The notes beneath the pieces are model-generated. The model was not told where the DNA came from. It ran no database searches and was given only the letters and a program-made list of their open reading frames with translations. 13,079 bases of DNA, taken from contig JBHEQW010000026.1 of the NCBI GenBank assembly GCA_046530935.1, positions 1-13,079 on the forward strand, read 5' to 3'. Below are positions 1 to 8,411 of the stretch, in pieces. A program made the position numbers and the translations under genes. This stretch comes from Arsenophonus sp046530935 (GTDB lineage Bacteria; Pseudomonadota; Gammaproteobacteria; Enterobacterales; Enterobacteriaceae). How positions within the stretch are numbered: position 1 is the stretch's first letter; every line of letters starts with the position of its first letter.

Positions 1-1
1 A

Positions 2-193
2 GGAAGTAGCACCGATATAAGAATTCAAGGTATGCCTGAACAATACACTATTATTATTTTAATTGATTCCAAACGGCTTTATATCCATAATACTAGACCC
101 AATAATGATGTCTCTGTCATAGAAGAAGATTTCTTGCAGCACTTAATTGTGATTAAACATGTCGAAGTTATGTGCGGTTTGATATGTCTTTAA
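2..193 (+). other. Unidentified open frame running in from the left edge
   Basis: The frame is open from the window edge to a TAA at 191-193 (63 codons). It could be the 3' end of a gene that starts outside the window or a remnant. The translation is mixed hydrophobic and charged, with PEQYTIIILIDSKRLYIHN near its middle, which looks more protein-like than random AT-rich sequence. I do not recognise the family. A second short frame starts at ATG 184 and overlaps its end (to 321, 45 codons, hydrophobic N-terminus beginning MSLIYLLDAIIGM). Since nearly everything nearby is decayed, a remnant is the safer reading. Confidence 0.25.
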
Positions 194-1087
194 TTTATCT
201 TTTAGATGCCATAATTGGCATGATCAACATCATTACTCCCAAAATAAGTAAAATATTAAATGGTTGTTTGCGAGCGAATACAACTATTCCTGAACCTAGT
301 AATTCAGGGAAATTCATGTAATATAAGGCAGGTTAGTTTTTATATGCCGTGTCCGTTAATTAACGGTATGTTTGTAATAAAAGTGAATGCTATGTATTGT
401 AGTCATGGCGTAATGAAGATAAATTTATCGGTTGGCATAACAAATACATAATAAGTAAGTATGGAATAGCATTTTTATTCACATCAAATATAACCAGAAT
501 AATTTTAATCTGGATTTTAAGAATGATGAACAGCAACATGATTCAACGATTGATAAAACATGATCTTTCACTAAACTGCAATGTGAAGATAATAATACAG
601 CTTATCGACATAATAACCATGCACTAACGCATAACGGTAATTATCAATGAGATTCAATATATATTTTTATTTAACGTGATAAATCAGAAAACCCAAATAG
701 GAAGATGCAATATAGTAATAACTTACTCAAAAGCCATATAGTATTTGACTTAGATTCAGATAAGCTCAGTATTATTGGTGAGTATCGTTATTATGAAGAT
801 TTGCACGATCGAAATAATAAATATCGACAGCAGCCAACTTTAATAAATTAACTTGCTAGATTTATTAGTTATTTACCAAAGATTAGAGCTGATAATCACA
901 AATGATTTCATTTCAATCGCTGGCATTTGAATGAATAAAGATGAAAATTTTATTTCACATTAATGCCTTAATTATATGGTATTTAGCATATTAATGATCA
1001 ATCAGATACCATTTACCTGATTTACTCTAAATACCAGCTAACTGATGACAAATGGAGTTGTGCTCCATTTTTAGTATATGGAATTTC
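190..1087 (+). pseudogene. Decayed gene readable in one frame, possibly an outer-membrane beta-barrel protein
   Basis: The frame of position 481 (and of 184) gives protein-like sequence through to about 1087, interrupted by stops but needing no frameshift. From 481 to 1087 I count nine in-frame stops (TGA, TAA and TAG all occur). Well-preserved parts include KLSIIGEYRYYEDLHDRNN near 750-820 and LIYSKYQLTDDKWS near 1018-1060. Alternating polar and aromatic residues (EYRYYED, RWHLNE, YSKYQL) suggest amphipathic beta strands, as in monomeric porins of the KdgM/NanC or OmpG type; this is a guess from texture, not from a diagnostic motif. The 3' end is cut by the left end of IS256 copy A at about 1080. 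The part before about 400 is more doubtful. Confidence 0.4.
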
Positions 1088-1787
1088 TAAGATTGTAGCG
1101 TAGTATCCTGCCGATTGATTTCGTGAATGATTTCAACAATAGAGAAATGATATGCCATTAAAAAAGTTTATACTAGATATATCTACAAAACAAGACATTA
1201 CATGTAGTTCCTTGCATGAACTAATATGTAATGGTGCTAGGTAGACTGATAGCACACAGTCGTTGAAGTTGAGCCAGAAGCCATGTTGCTACATCATGCT
1301 TACACAGATTTGTTAACTGGCGTCATCTCTTCTGTTATCAGTAATGGTTACTTACCACAGCTAACCATATAGACTGGTATTCGCTATTTTGAGATTAAAC
1401 TACCTAACTAAGATCAGATAGATCGCAGCAGCAACGGAATATGCTTTAACAGCTTTTTTGCTTCAACCTTATCTGAAACCTATAAAAACGTTAAATAGTA
1501 TACTACCATTTGTATACCTGCGAAGCATATCCATGAAAAACCAATACCAGAAGAACTGTAGTTAGAGAAAAACAACCTTTTAAATGGTATTTAGACTACT
1601 TCCATCTGCTCATACATCTGCTCATAAAATCTGGAATTAGCGAAGGTAATTTTTATCTACCATTGGCACAAAAACCTCAAAGTGGTAAACAATCTCCAAT
1701 TTTAGGATTGAGAACAGCTTCATGAAGCATCAGAGTGGAACGTATCCTGACCTGAAGTGAAGTACACAAAGATTTACTAATAACTCA
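1080..1787 (+). mobile_element. IS256-family insertion sequence remnant, copy A (internally deleted)
   Basis: The left end (about 1080-1130) aligns with the left ends of copies B and C through a shared TGCYGATTGATTTMGTRAATG-like stretch. Translated pieces follow the IS256-family transposase: LHELICNGAR (about 1216-1243), then ISNGYLPQLTI-stop-TGI (1334-1378), matching the family's NGYLPERxIQTGIG with the Gln codon now TAG, then a piece like the family's LLPPYL (about 1460-1480). After about 1510 the text jumps to the transposase C-terminal part (about 1525-1560 onward), so the catalytic middle is missing. The right end, at about 1770-1787, resembles those of C, D and E. Stops and frameshifts are frequent, so it encodes no active transposase. 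It lies directly against the 3' end of ybjG. Confidence 0.8.
1770..1783 (+). repeat. 14-base inverted repeat flanking ybjG, left arm
   Basis: AGATTTACTAATAA at the right end of IS256 copy A. Its exact reverse complement stands at 2390-2403, just upstream of ybjG. Similar sequences mark the right ends of copies C, D and E. The pair thus brackets ybjG and may mark two IS ends, but AT-rich sequence makes chance matches of this length more likely than usual. Confidence 0.5.
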
Positions 1788-2357
1788 CATTTTATAAGCT
1801 TTTATTATATATGGTAATAACTTATAGCCAGCAATTTTCCATATTATTTGACTAATTCCACAAGCCATAATTGCTATCAAAAATGCTCCTGCCATATCTA
1901 AAGGCCAATGTACGCCGAGAAAAATTCTCATCCAGGCAATTATAAAAGCCGGTATAAATAATAACACTCCAACCCATTTTTTTAACCAGAAAAAAAAGCT
2001 AAAAGCGAATGTAAAAGCAATAGTAGCATGATTACTTGGAAATGATGGTGTCGGATCATGAACAAGAAAATGTTTGCCTATCATTCCTAACATAAAAGGT
2101 CGCTCTTGTGGGAAAATTACCCCAATAAAACCTGAAATAGCTAAACTTATAATAACTGCAAAAGCTGTTTTACAGACAAACACTCTTTGACGAATTAGAT
2201 TTTTCGATGATCCACAAAGCCAGCAGGCAATTGTAATTAATGGAAATATAAGAATAAGTCGTTTAGCCAAAAATTTTGCTAGTGTTAATGTGCCAATTGA
2301 TATAATTGGTGTGGCATTGATAAAACTAAACAAACTTAAGTTAATATCGTTTAGCAA
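1785..2357 (-). CDS. ybjG: Undecaprenyl-diphosphatase, PAP2 family (YbjG/BcrC type)
   Basis: This inner-membrane PAP2 phosphatase should remove a phosphate from undecaprenyl diphosphate on the periplasmic side, recycling the lipid carrier for peptidoglycan and O-antigen; substrate assignment rests on similarity to E. coli YbjG. Seen directly: about five hydrophobic segments and the PAP2 motifs RP (86-87), PSNH (107-110, as PSDH in E. coli) and R144-x5-H150-x3-D154 in RIFLGVHWPLD. The N-terminus LNDINLSLFSFINATP closely follows E. coli MLENLNLSLF. I chose the TTG start at 2357 because it aligns with the E. coli start and has GAGGG eight bases upstream; an in-frame ATG at 2372 would add five residues and lacks a clear binding site. 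The product is 190 residues against about 198 in E. coli. The missing residues are at the C-terminus, where IS256 copy A abuts and the stop codon lies at the junction. No frameshift is present and all motifs survive, so it is probably functional. Confidence 0.93.
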   Translation of the reverse strand: MLNDINLSLFSFINATPIISIGTLTLAKFLAKRLILIFPLITIACWLCGSSKNLIRQRVFVCKTAFAVIISLAISGFIGVIFPQERPFMLGMIGKHFLVHDPTPSFPSNHATIAFTFAFSFFFWLKKWVGVLLFIPAFIIAWMRIFLGVHWPLDMAGAFLIAIMACGISQIIWKIAGYKLLPYIIKAYKM

Positions 2358-2365
2358 AGTAAAGG

Positions 2366-2370
2366 CCCTC
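2366..2370 (-). promoter_or_regulatory. Ribosome binding site deciding the ybjG start
   Basis: GAGGG on the minus strand, eight bases before TTG at 2357. It overlaps the alternative ATG (2372-2370), which therefore is unlikely to be the main start. No comparable purine-rich sequence precedes that ATG. Confidence 0.6.
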
Positions 2371-2389
2371 ATTGAATATGTATTCTAAA

Positions 2390-2403
2390 TTATTAGTAAA
2401 TCT
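2390..2403 (-). repeat. 14-base inverted repeat flanking ybjG, right arm (possible IS256 end fragment)
   Basis: Read on the minus strand this is AGATTTACTAATAA, identical to 1770-1783. About 45 bases preceding it on the minus strand (roughly 2404-2445) also loosely align with the 3' end of copy C (ATTAGA near the start, ATCAT before the end), so it may be a scrap of a further IS256 right end pointing toward ybjG. Confidence 0.35.
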
Positions 2404-2722
2404 TATGCATAATGATCAATCTTCTCTCCTATCTAATACTTTGTAAACCTGTTTATTGGTAGGAAATTGAATAGCCATTTTTAACTGAAGACCAAAAGTC
2501 ATTTCTTATTCCTAAAAAGGAGATAGAATTGATTAACTGGATATATTTTAAGTTAAAATTTCATTTTAATGTTATATTATTTAATCTAATACACTAATCT
2601 TAAAAAATTAACCATATGATATTATTTAATAACCATTGTTTTTTTATTTTATGCACTTTTTCTGATAACAATTATATTGTCTGTTTGCTAAGCTTAACGT
2701 CGATAAAAAGTAGACCGTCAGT
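2404..2722. other. Non-coding tract upstream of ybjG
   Basis: AT-rich spacer that must hold the ybjG promoter; I cannot place -35 and -10 boxes with confidence. One small minus-strand frame (2502 to 2416, 28 residues) starts with ATG after AGGAA and reads MTFGLQLKMAIQFPTNKQ and onward; it is too short to judge and may be the remnant of a gene. From about 2540 to 2700 the sequence is very AT-rich and shows no protein-like frame. Confidence 0.4.
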
Positions 2723-3420
2723 GCACTAACTGCATTTGTACGGATCTGTGCGGAAGAATTCTTTCATCAAAAAGCCTACCAAAGCACCGGTTTTTCGATT
2801 TTTTATCACCTGACAGATCCAGCACATTATACACCTTTGGTAATAATGTGCCACGTTTACGATTTAACACGAAAGAATAATATAACCTATCATCTTAAAA
2901 TATATTGCCTGAATATAGCTAATATAGCGAAAAATCATCTCTTCCTGCATCATTGTGTACTACCGGCACTACTTAAGTTTTGTTGTCATAGTAATAATGT
3001 AAAACAAACTCCAATTCAGTAATAATATTGCAATTTTGATGCGTATGTCCACGATTAGCTTTTATAAGGTAACGTCAGAAGCATTTCATGTTATGCAACA
3101 GTCCTTTCGTTTTTTTAATAAAGTGCAATTTTCAATAACGTCTGTATTGTACATTCAGATAATACTGATACCTCTTTTTTCTGGTGCAGATATACCAAAG
3201 AGCAAGAATATTTATTTGGTTTTATCAGATCATATCTGTGGATGGCAGCAGCTCATCCGGATGAAAATTCCTTGGCAAATTTCTTTGAGCGTTTTTTTGA
3301 AGAATAGCTAACATCATTCAGAATCTTTAATATCACATACCGTCAGGAGTGTGATGTAGACCTGGCTATGAAGATGTTGGATTAAGTTCTTAACCATAAC
3401 TGTTCACAGCATAGAAGATA
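2723..3420 (+). pseudogene. Decayed gene, possibly a TetR-family regulator
   Basis: One frame (that of 2723) reads in a protein-like way in two blocks. The first, at about 2723-2800, gives AEEFFHQKAYQSTGFS, which resembles the start of a TetR DNA-binding domain (A-x-E-L-F-x-x-x-G-Y-x-x-T). The second, at about 3122-3390, includes RSYLWMAAAHPDENSLANFF, then a TAG, then ECDVDLAMKML, which resembles the acidic C-terminal helix region of TetR proteins. The middle has lost similarity and carries several stops. Length (about 230 codons) fits the family. No single motif is decisive, so the family is tentative; that it is a dead gene is more secure. Open stretches in other frames here are by-products. 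Confidence 0.35.
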
Positions 3421-4424
3421 CTAATTTCGATACTATGTTTACGTGCCAAGAGAAAGCATAAGCACGTGTGTGGAAAACTCTAAACAAATAGTTAAGTAGC
3501 GCCAAGTTATTATAAAAAAAGCCAAAGAAGATATACCAAGTGAAAGCAACATTTTGTCAGTATCAGTCGAGTAAAATATGAACCTGCTTTGCTAACCAAC
3601 TGCTCAGCAAATTTGAGTGTGCATGAAAATACAAGCTTTTAAATTAAAGCTTTGGTAGAAAAAGGAGCTGCAGGAACATTAATGAAATAAAGTGCATAGT
3701 AACGCGCCGAACATCAATATAACCACATGGCATAAAGTGTAGTAGGAAAGCATTTTTCAACAGATAGAGGAGCAACCAAGTTGATACTTTCAGTCCATTT
3801 TTTAAGAAATTTATTTCAGTAGTAGACATCAATGATAAAAAACAGTTTAGTTTGGATATGGGATTATATACATTAAATAAATTACCATTTAGATATCCCG
3901 CCAAAGAAATTAGGATCATCATCTTGTCCAAATTCATCAGGTCTATAGGCCTAGTTATCTTTATATTTATCTTTGATGGCAAAGGATAGAGTGATTATAC
4001 CTAGTTCCATCATATAGATGATGAATGCATCGGCATGCATACTTTTAGTCATTGCCTCCTCAATACAGTTTTATCAATAGTCATCCTCTTTGGCTATGAG
4101 TTGCTTAAACCAATGTATAATAGTAACTATTATACATGGATGTCATAACTTAGATATCAAGAAAAAATTGGTGACAAGTTGAACACATTGCTGTATGGCA
4201 GTTTTTTTGTGCTGTCATAGAAAATTTAGTCTGTCTGTCATCATTAATTTCAGTAGGGAGATCATAAAGCCATGCGTATAAACAGGCTGTGTAATACGTC
4301 AAGTCACATGTTGTCTTTCTGATTTTACCAGATTTATGCTTTCTAAGAGATTTATTCCTACCTATATTTGCATGAATTCCTAAAAAAATAACATATCACA
4401 TAGTATAGAATACTACTTAAATCA
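3421..4424. other. Unresolved decayed tract
   Basis: No gene recognised. Three stretches look protein-like. On the plus strand 3765-3980 reads FKKFISVVDINDKKQFSLDM and onward for about 70 codons. On the minus strand the same DNA has a 112-codon frame (3982 to 3644) of very hydrophobic, low-complexity composition. On the minus strand about 4390-4150 gives NKSLRKHKSGKIRKTT and onward. None matches a family I can name. CATCAT-ATAG-ATGATG at about 4009-4024 is a small dyad. It probably consists of one or more old genes eroded beyond recognition. Confidence 0.4.
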
Positions 4425-5850
4425 TAAAATCCGCTTAAACAGGATACTTATACTGATAACACCATAGTATAGTGCGTTCTTCATCCTTAAATTAAATATT
4501 GTTTAGCACTTTGGTTAGCAGATCAAAAATCCCATTAACTGGCTCCATTTTTCTGAGCATATTCAAGTAGCTTGAATAACATTGAAATGGTTGTTTTTCT
4601 AGAACTATAGTTCTTTTCCTATCAGCTTCGTAGGATCACTCTTGCAAAAACCGATTCAATCGACTTAGTTGTTCTTATTGATGGTCACTACTCTTATTGT
4701 AACTATTAGAATGCCAGCAATTCTTCTCAATCTTTTTCTAGCTTTTTTTGTTGCTGTAGAATATTTCGCTGAAAACTTTATTAACAAAACATCAAGTTGG
4801 TTATTAGTGACATCACAGCTTTCTTCTAGGAATGGTGAATAGACTGGAGATCACCATCCACCAAACTTCACAGCCTTAACTTTTAGTTGCATACTTTTGG
4901 AAAGTGAAGCCAGCATATTCTCTGTTTTATATACCAGCAACAGCGTTGATTCTTCATATCTTTGAATATCTTTGCCATTGCATTCAAAAAACCAATGGCA
5001 CAGTCTCCAGTAGCAAGCCTGGAAGTACTTGGTTAAAGCTACGCTGCACGTAGGCCATTGAAAAGTTTTTGCCTGTGCACCTGCTAACTTTCAATAAGCA
5101 TCTTCAAGCGCAACTAGCTCCTTACATCCATGTCAGTTATTGCCGATAATCATAGACATGAAAAGGCAATCATCTTGCTTAACAGTAGTGCCATCTAGCA
5201 AGAAATAACCATAGCTACCAATATCGCTTGAATTCTTCAAGACCCCATTGTCTGTCCATATTCAAATCATTACTGTTTCAGTCTTCTGACATATACCCTT
5301 GCAGAAGGTATATGTGCTTTTTTTACCTAGAAGAGCAACACCAAATTTCCTTTGTGAATAGCAACCTGTTAGATATGCTTCGTATATATACCAACCATGC
5401 AAGCAACTTTTCAACGTTTTTTATACCATTTAGATAATGCTGTATGTAGCACTATAGCAATGAGCTGTTGAAGCACATTACATTGCCGATGCGATCCAAT
5501 AACATTAGGCGCTTTAATCTCAACATCACCTATGCAAGTCTGTATGCCCAGATGTGACAGATAACAGTTATAGGTAACTGTGGAAAAAGGACACGGACAT
5601 GAAGCTAGTCGACAAAGCTTCGTTTAAGATTGTGTATTATCACAGCATGCCTTCAAGCTGAGCCGTCAACTACGGTAGCTATCAGATAGCTAGCACAATT
5701 AGAGATGAGTTCATGCAAAAGATATCACAAGGTAATATCTGGTTTTGAAGATGCCTGTGGAGTAGACTTTTCATGTCATATCATCTTTCTATTGTTGAAA
5801 TCATTTACTAAATCAATCAGCAATTATGCTACTAGCATCTCCAAAACTAC
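4425..5850 (-). mobile_element. IS256-family insertion sequence remnant, copy B (near full length, dead)
   Basis: Read on the minus strand, the transposase can be followed almost end to end. It gives LHELISNCASYLIATVVD (about 5720-5665); a piece matching the family's IQTGIGDVEIKAPRVRDRIG (about 5550-5500); a LLPWLYLKGIS-like piece (about 5410-5370) followed by ALLGKK; SYGYFLLDG in place of RYVYFWADG, keeping the first Asp of the DDE triad; ELVALEDAY (about 5120); KTENMLASLSKSMQLKVKA matching KTANVLxKLPKSVQPKxKA (about 4940-4885); and IESVFARV (about 4650-4625), which keeps the catalytic Glu region. Stops and frameshifts occur throughout, and the second Asp region (GDGALGFW) reads CHWFF. At about 1.4 kb it is the longest copy here. 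Its left end meets fragment D at about 5850. Confidence 0.85.
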
Positions 5851-6056
5851 ATACACAAGAAGTATGCATAATTTGGTATTTAAGCCGCTACAGTTTAGTC
5901 AGAAAAACTAGGATCAGATAAAGAGATTTAACTCTGACACTAGTGGTAACCAAAATCTAATTTAATGATGGGAAAAAGATTAACAAAGCATCAGAGCGAA
6001 GAAGCGTATCCAGCCTAATCAGACTAGCTATACACTAGATCCACTAATAACTATAT
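5851..6056 (+). mobile_element. IS256-family 3' end fragment, copy D
   Basis: The translation HNLVFKPLQFSQKN followed by a stop corresponds to the family's MVFKLxQSAQKxWRR near the transposase C-terminus, and the DNA aligns with copy C at about 7830-8000 (shared GGTATTTAAG-like and TCAGAAAA stretches). The end (CACTAGATCCACTAATAAC, about 6032-6050) resembles the right ends of A and C. Only the last 200 bases of the element remain, directly against the left end of copy B, so B may have inserted into D with loss of D's 5' part. Confidence 0.7.
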
Positions 6057-6755
6057 ATTATGGAGTTAAATTGCTGATATAGGTGAAACCTATAATAGGA
6101 TTATTTAAAAATTAAATAAAACAATATTTTGTGTTGCTCCTGATAACTTATGAAAATAGAGAAAACTTCAGTAATTTTTCATAAAATACTATTTTATAAT
6201 TAGAATAAGATTGCCTGTGTTATATACCATGAAAGAGAAATGCAACTTCTATTACAATCAAAATATTCCTTTAAAAAATCAACTACACTTTTTTTTTAAA
6301 ACCATCCATCAAATGATTTATTTACGAGTGAAGAACTTAATCTTCTCTTTTTCGATGAAACTCTCTAATGAGCAATCAAGAAATAGAATTGAGTTTAGGT
6401 ATTTACTCTCGTCTTGCAGAGTAAATAATATAAGAGATATAGAATAAAGATTAATATTCACTTGCGAAAAGAACTGAAAGATTATGCTATAGTTCAAGGC
6501 TTTAATAATTACTTCCAAGTATGATTGTTAAACAGATTGTTATAATTGCTATTATAGATTATTATGTCAGTTTCTAGAACAGTGTACTCTTAATTCATCG
6601 GTAGCAAGTTGTATCCATGCATAGTTTACTAGGCATTATTTTATTAATCTGTGCTTGCATCATTGATGCACTCTTCTTTAAGCAAGAAAAAGCTCCTGAA
6701 ATTTATTTATCTATTTTTTATCATGTCGAATAAATTATGAGTTATGCTTATTTTT
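6057..6755. other. Unresolved AT-rich tract between IS256 copies D and C
   Basis: No gene recognised. A 78-codon plus frame (6211-6447) and a 66-codon minus frame (6518-6318) overlap each other and read as low-complexity sequence rich in Ile, Phe, Asn and Lys, so neither is convincing. A plus-strand stretch at about 6622-6690 (SLLGIILLICACIIDALFF) looks like a membrane helix but is short and flanked by stops. Confidence 0.4.
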
Positions 6756-8020
6756 ATGTATAGGATTTTAGATAGGATGGCACATATCCTGCTGATTGAT
6801 TTCGTAAATGCTTTGAACAACCGATAGATGATATTTTATGAAAAATCTACCATACATATATCAGCTAAACTAGATATTAGCTATTATATTCATTGCATGA
6901 ACTTATCATTAATTGGCTGCTATCCAGCTGATCCAGCAGCATTGATGCTGAGCTCGGAGCCATTCTGCAACAAGATGTTAAAGCGCCGATTATTGATAGA
7001 TGTTATGTGTTCTCTCCGTATCAGTAACGGTTATTTGCCACAGATAAGCATATCGCCTTGGTATAAGGCGATATTGAGATTAAAATACCTAAGACCATTG
7101 GTAATTGCAGTGGCAAAAGCTTAAAGAGGACATATAAATGCTTGAACCTTATTTCCACATGCGTGATTTAATCGATACTACGTGCTACATTTATTTCTTG
7201 GCCAATACCATAAGACAGTCCTGTCAGGCAAAATGATTACCTTTGCCTGCTGATTATTATTAGCGTTACTGAGCATGGATGTAAATAGCTAGTTGCGGTC
7301 GAAGATACTTATCGAAAATTATAAGCGAAACTTATCAAACTTTTTAATGGATTGTGAGCACGTAGCTTAACTATATCTCTAGGCCATCTGCGGATGAGAT
7401 TGTGCCTTAATTTTTGGAATTTAATGCAAAGACATTTATGGACACACAGCATAGCAGCAACTCTATTTGGTACATAAAACAGCTAATCTGGTAGATTTCA
7501 AGTCACACAAAAGGCATATGCAACCAGAAAGTTAAAGCTAAGCTGCCCAGGAGGTCTGGGCATCAGAAGGTTATGATTTAATTAATAAAGTCATTGATAT
7601 TTTGTTGATAAGCTTTCCAACAAAGTATTATCCATCAGCGATAAAAAAGCTCAAGAAAGATAATCGAGAAGAACTGATAGCAGTCCACAACTTGTCATCA
7701 CTGTAATGGGTAATGGACATCGATAAGAACAATAAATCTAAATAAATCCAATTGAATATGATTTTGCAACATAAGCAGCCAACAAAGTTGAATCTCTAAT
7801 AACTATAGTCTTAGAAAAATAAGTCTTTCAATAGTATTTAAGTTGCTCTAATCTTTTCAGAAAATTATAACCGGCTAAGATGGTTTTACCTGAGTACTTT
7901 TAACACTTGTGGTAAACAATGTCCAATTTCAAAGATGGAGAACAAATTCACTAAGCATTAGAGCAAAGCCTAACTGACAATCATACAGCAGATTTGCTAA
8001 TAGCTCCCCTTTAATCTAAG
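6756..8020 (+). mobile_element. IS256-family insertion sequence remnant, copy C
   Basis: The left end (6764-6810) aligns with A and B. The transposase can be followed as SNGYLPQ (about 7020-7040), ILRLKYLRP where the family has DIEIKVPRVRD, a LLPPYL-like piece at 7140-7160, YIYFLANTI in place of YVYFWADGIYF (about 7180-7210), ISVTEHGCK-stop-LVAVEDTYRK (about 7260-7320), a piece matching WASEGYD (about 7557-7577), NREELIAVH in place of DREELLAFYDF (about 7662-7690), and FKDGEQIH-stop-ALEQSLTDNHTADLL at the C-terminus (7927-7998). About 200 bases are missing between the LLPPYL region and YVYFW compared with copy B. Many stops and frameshifts are present, so it is dead. A 98-codon open stretch at 6828-7124 is only part of this remnant. 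Confidence 0.85.
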
Positions 8021-8411
8021 AGTCCCCATTAAAAATAAACAGCAGTTATTTATAGAAATAACAAGCTAATCTAAAAATAGATGCTCAATTTTTGCAAATA
8101 AATTAAGAGTGGTCGTGTAGCACATACCTTTCATTAAAAAATGAAAAGCTATTTATATTTATTTGAATAGATTAATTATTGCTTATTAAGCAATAACAAT
8201 ATTTTATTAGTGGTCTGCGATTCTAATTAGAATCTGATAACTTCATCAGATCCTTGGTGATTGAATGTTTAAGGTATTTTTGATATGCATTTCTCTCATA
8301 TAACACTAAACTTTGTCACCATGCTAAATAAAAATTGAATTTTAATAAAAAAAGCAAAAAAATGTGAATTTAGCACTTTTATTTAGATAAAATTAAACAA
8401 TTTTTTGTTAT
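8021..8411. other. Spacer downstream of typA with a cluster of short hairpins
   Basis: No protein-like frame. Perfect short stems occur at 8045-8062 (GTTATTT/AAATAAC), 8129-8146 (TTTCATT/AATGAAA), 8178-8194 (ATTGCTT/AAGCAAT), and in the pair at 8219-8251 listed separately. They lie 160-370 bases past the typA stop. None has the GC-rich stem plus T-tract of a classic intrinsic terminator, so I do not call one. Confidence 0.45.
8219..8251. repeat. Perfect 16-base palindrome overlapping a 7-bp hairpin
   Basis: GATTCTAATTAGAATC (8219-8234) is its own reverse complement. It overlaps a second dyad, ATCTGAT (8232-8238) / ATCAGAT (8245-8251) with a six-base loop. The two structures share the bases ATC, so they would be mutually exclusive in RNA. 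Possible roles are a regulator site or a 3' end structure for typA mRNA; nothing seen decides this. Confidence 0.6.

Noticed and set aside
260..451. 63-codon open frame on the plus strand
   Set aside because: Not in the protein-like frame of the surrounding pseudogene, no binding site, and no recognisable motif.
2837..3022. 61-codon open frame on the plus strand
   Set aside because: It continues the frame of the possible TetR remnant; its ATG is internal and without a binding site.
3036..3311. 91-codon open frame on the plus strand
   Set aside because: The neighbouring frame (that of 3191) reads more like protein and continues past 3311; this frame is hydrophobic by-product.
3765..3980. C-terminal part of a sugar ABC-transporter permease
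   Set aside because: A loose resemblance of the region after FKKFISVVDIND to MalG-type permeases did not hold up; the expected EAA loop is not visible upstream.
3644..3982. 112-codon open frame on the minus strand
   Set aside because: Low-complexity Leu/Ile/Phe-rich sequence without motifs or binding site in a decayed tract; kept only as a note in the unresolved region.
5228..5437. 69-codon open frame on the plus strand
   Set aside because: Antisense to the transposase remnant of IS256 copy B.
5705..5911. 68-codon open frame on the plus strand
   Set aside because: It runs across the junction of copy B (antisense) and fragment D (sense), so it is a chance fusion.
8120..8260. Intrinsic terminator for typA
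   Set aside because: The stems are AT-rich and none is followed by a T-tract in the direction of typA transcription.
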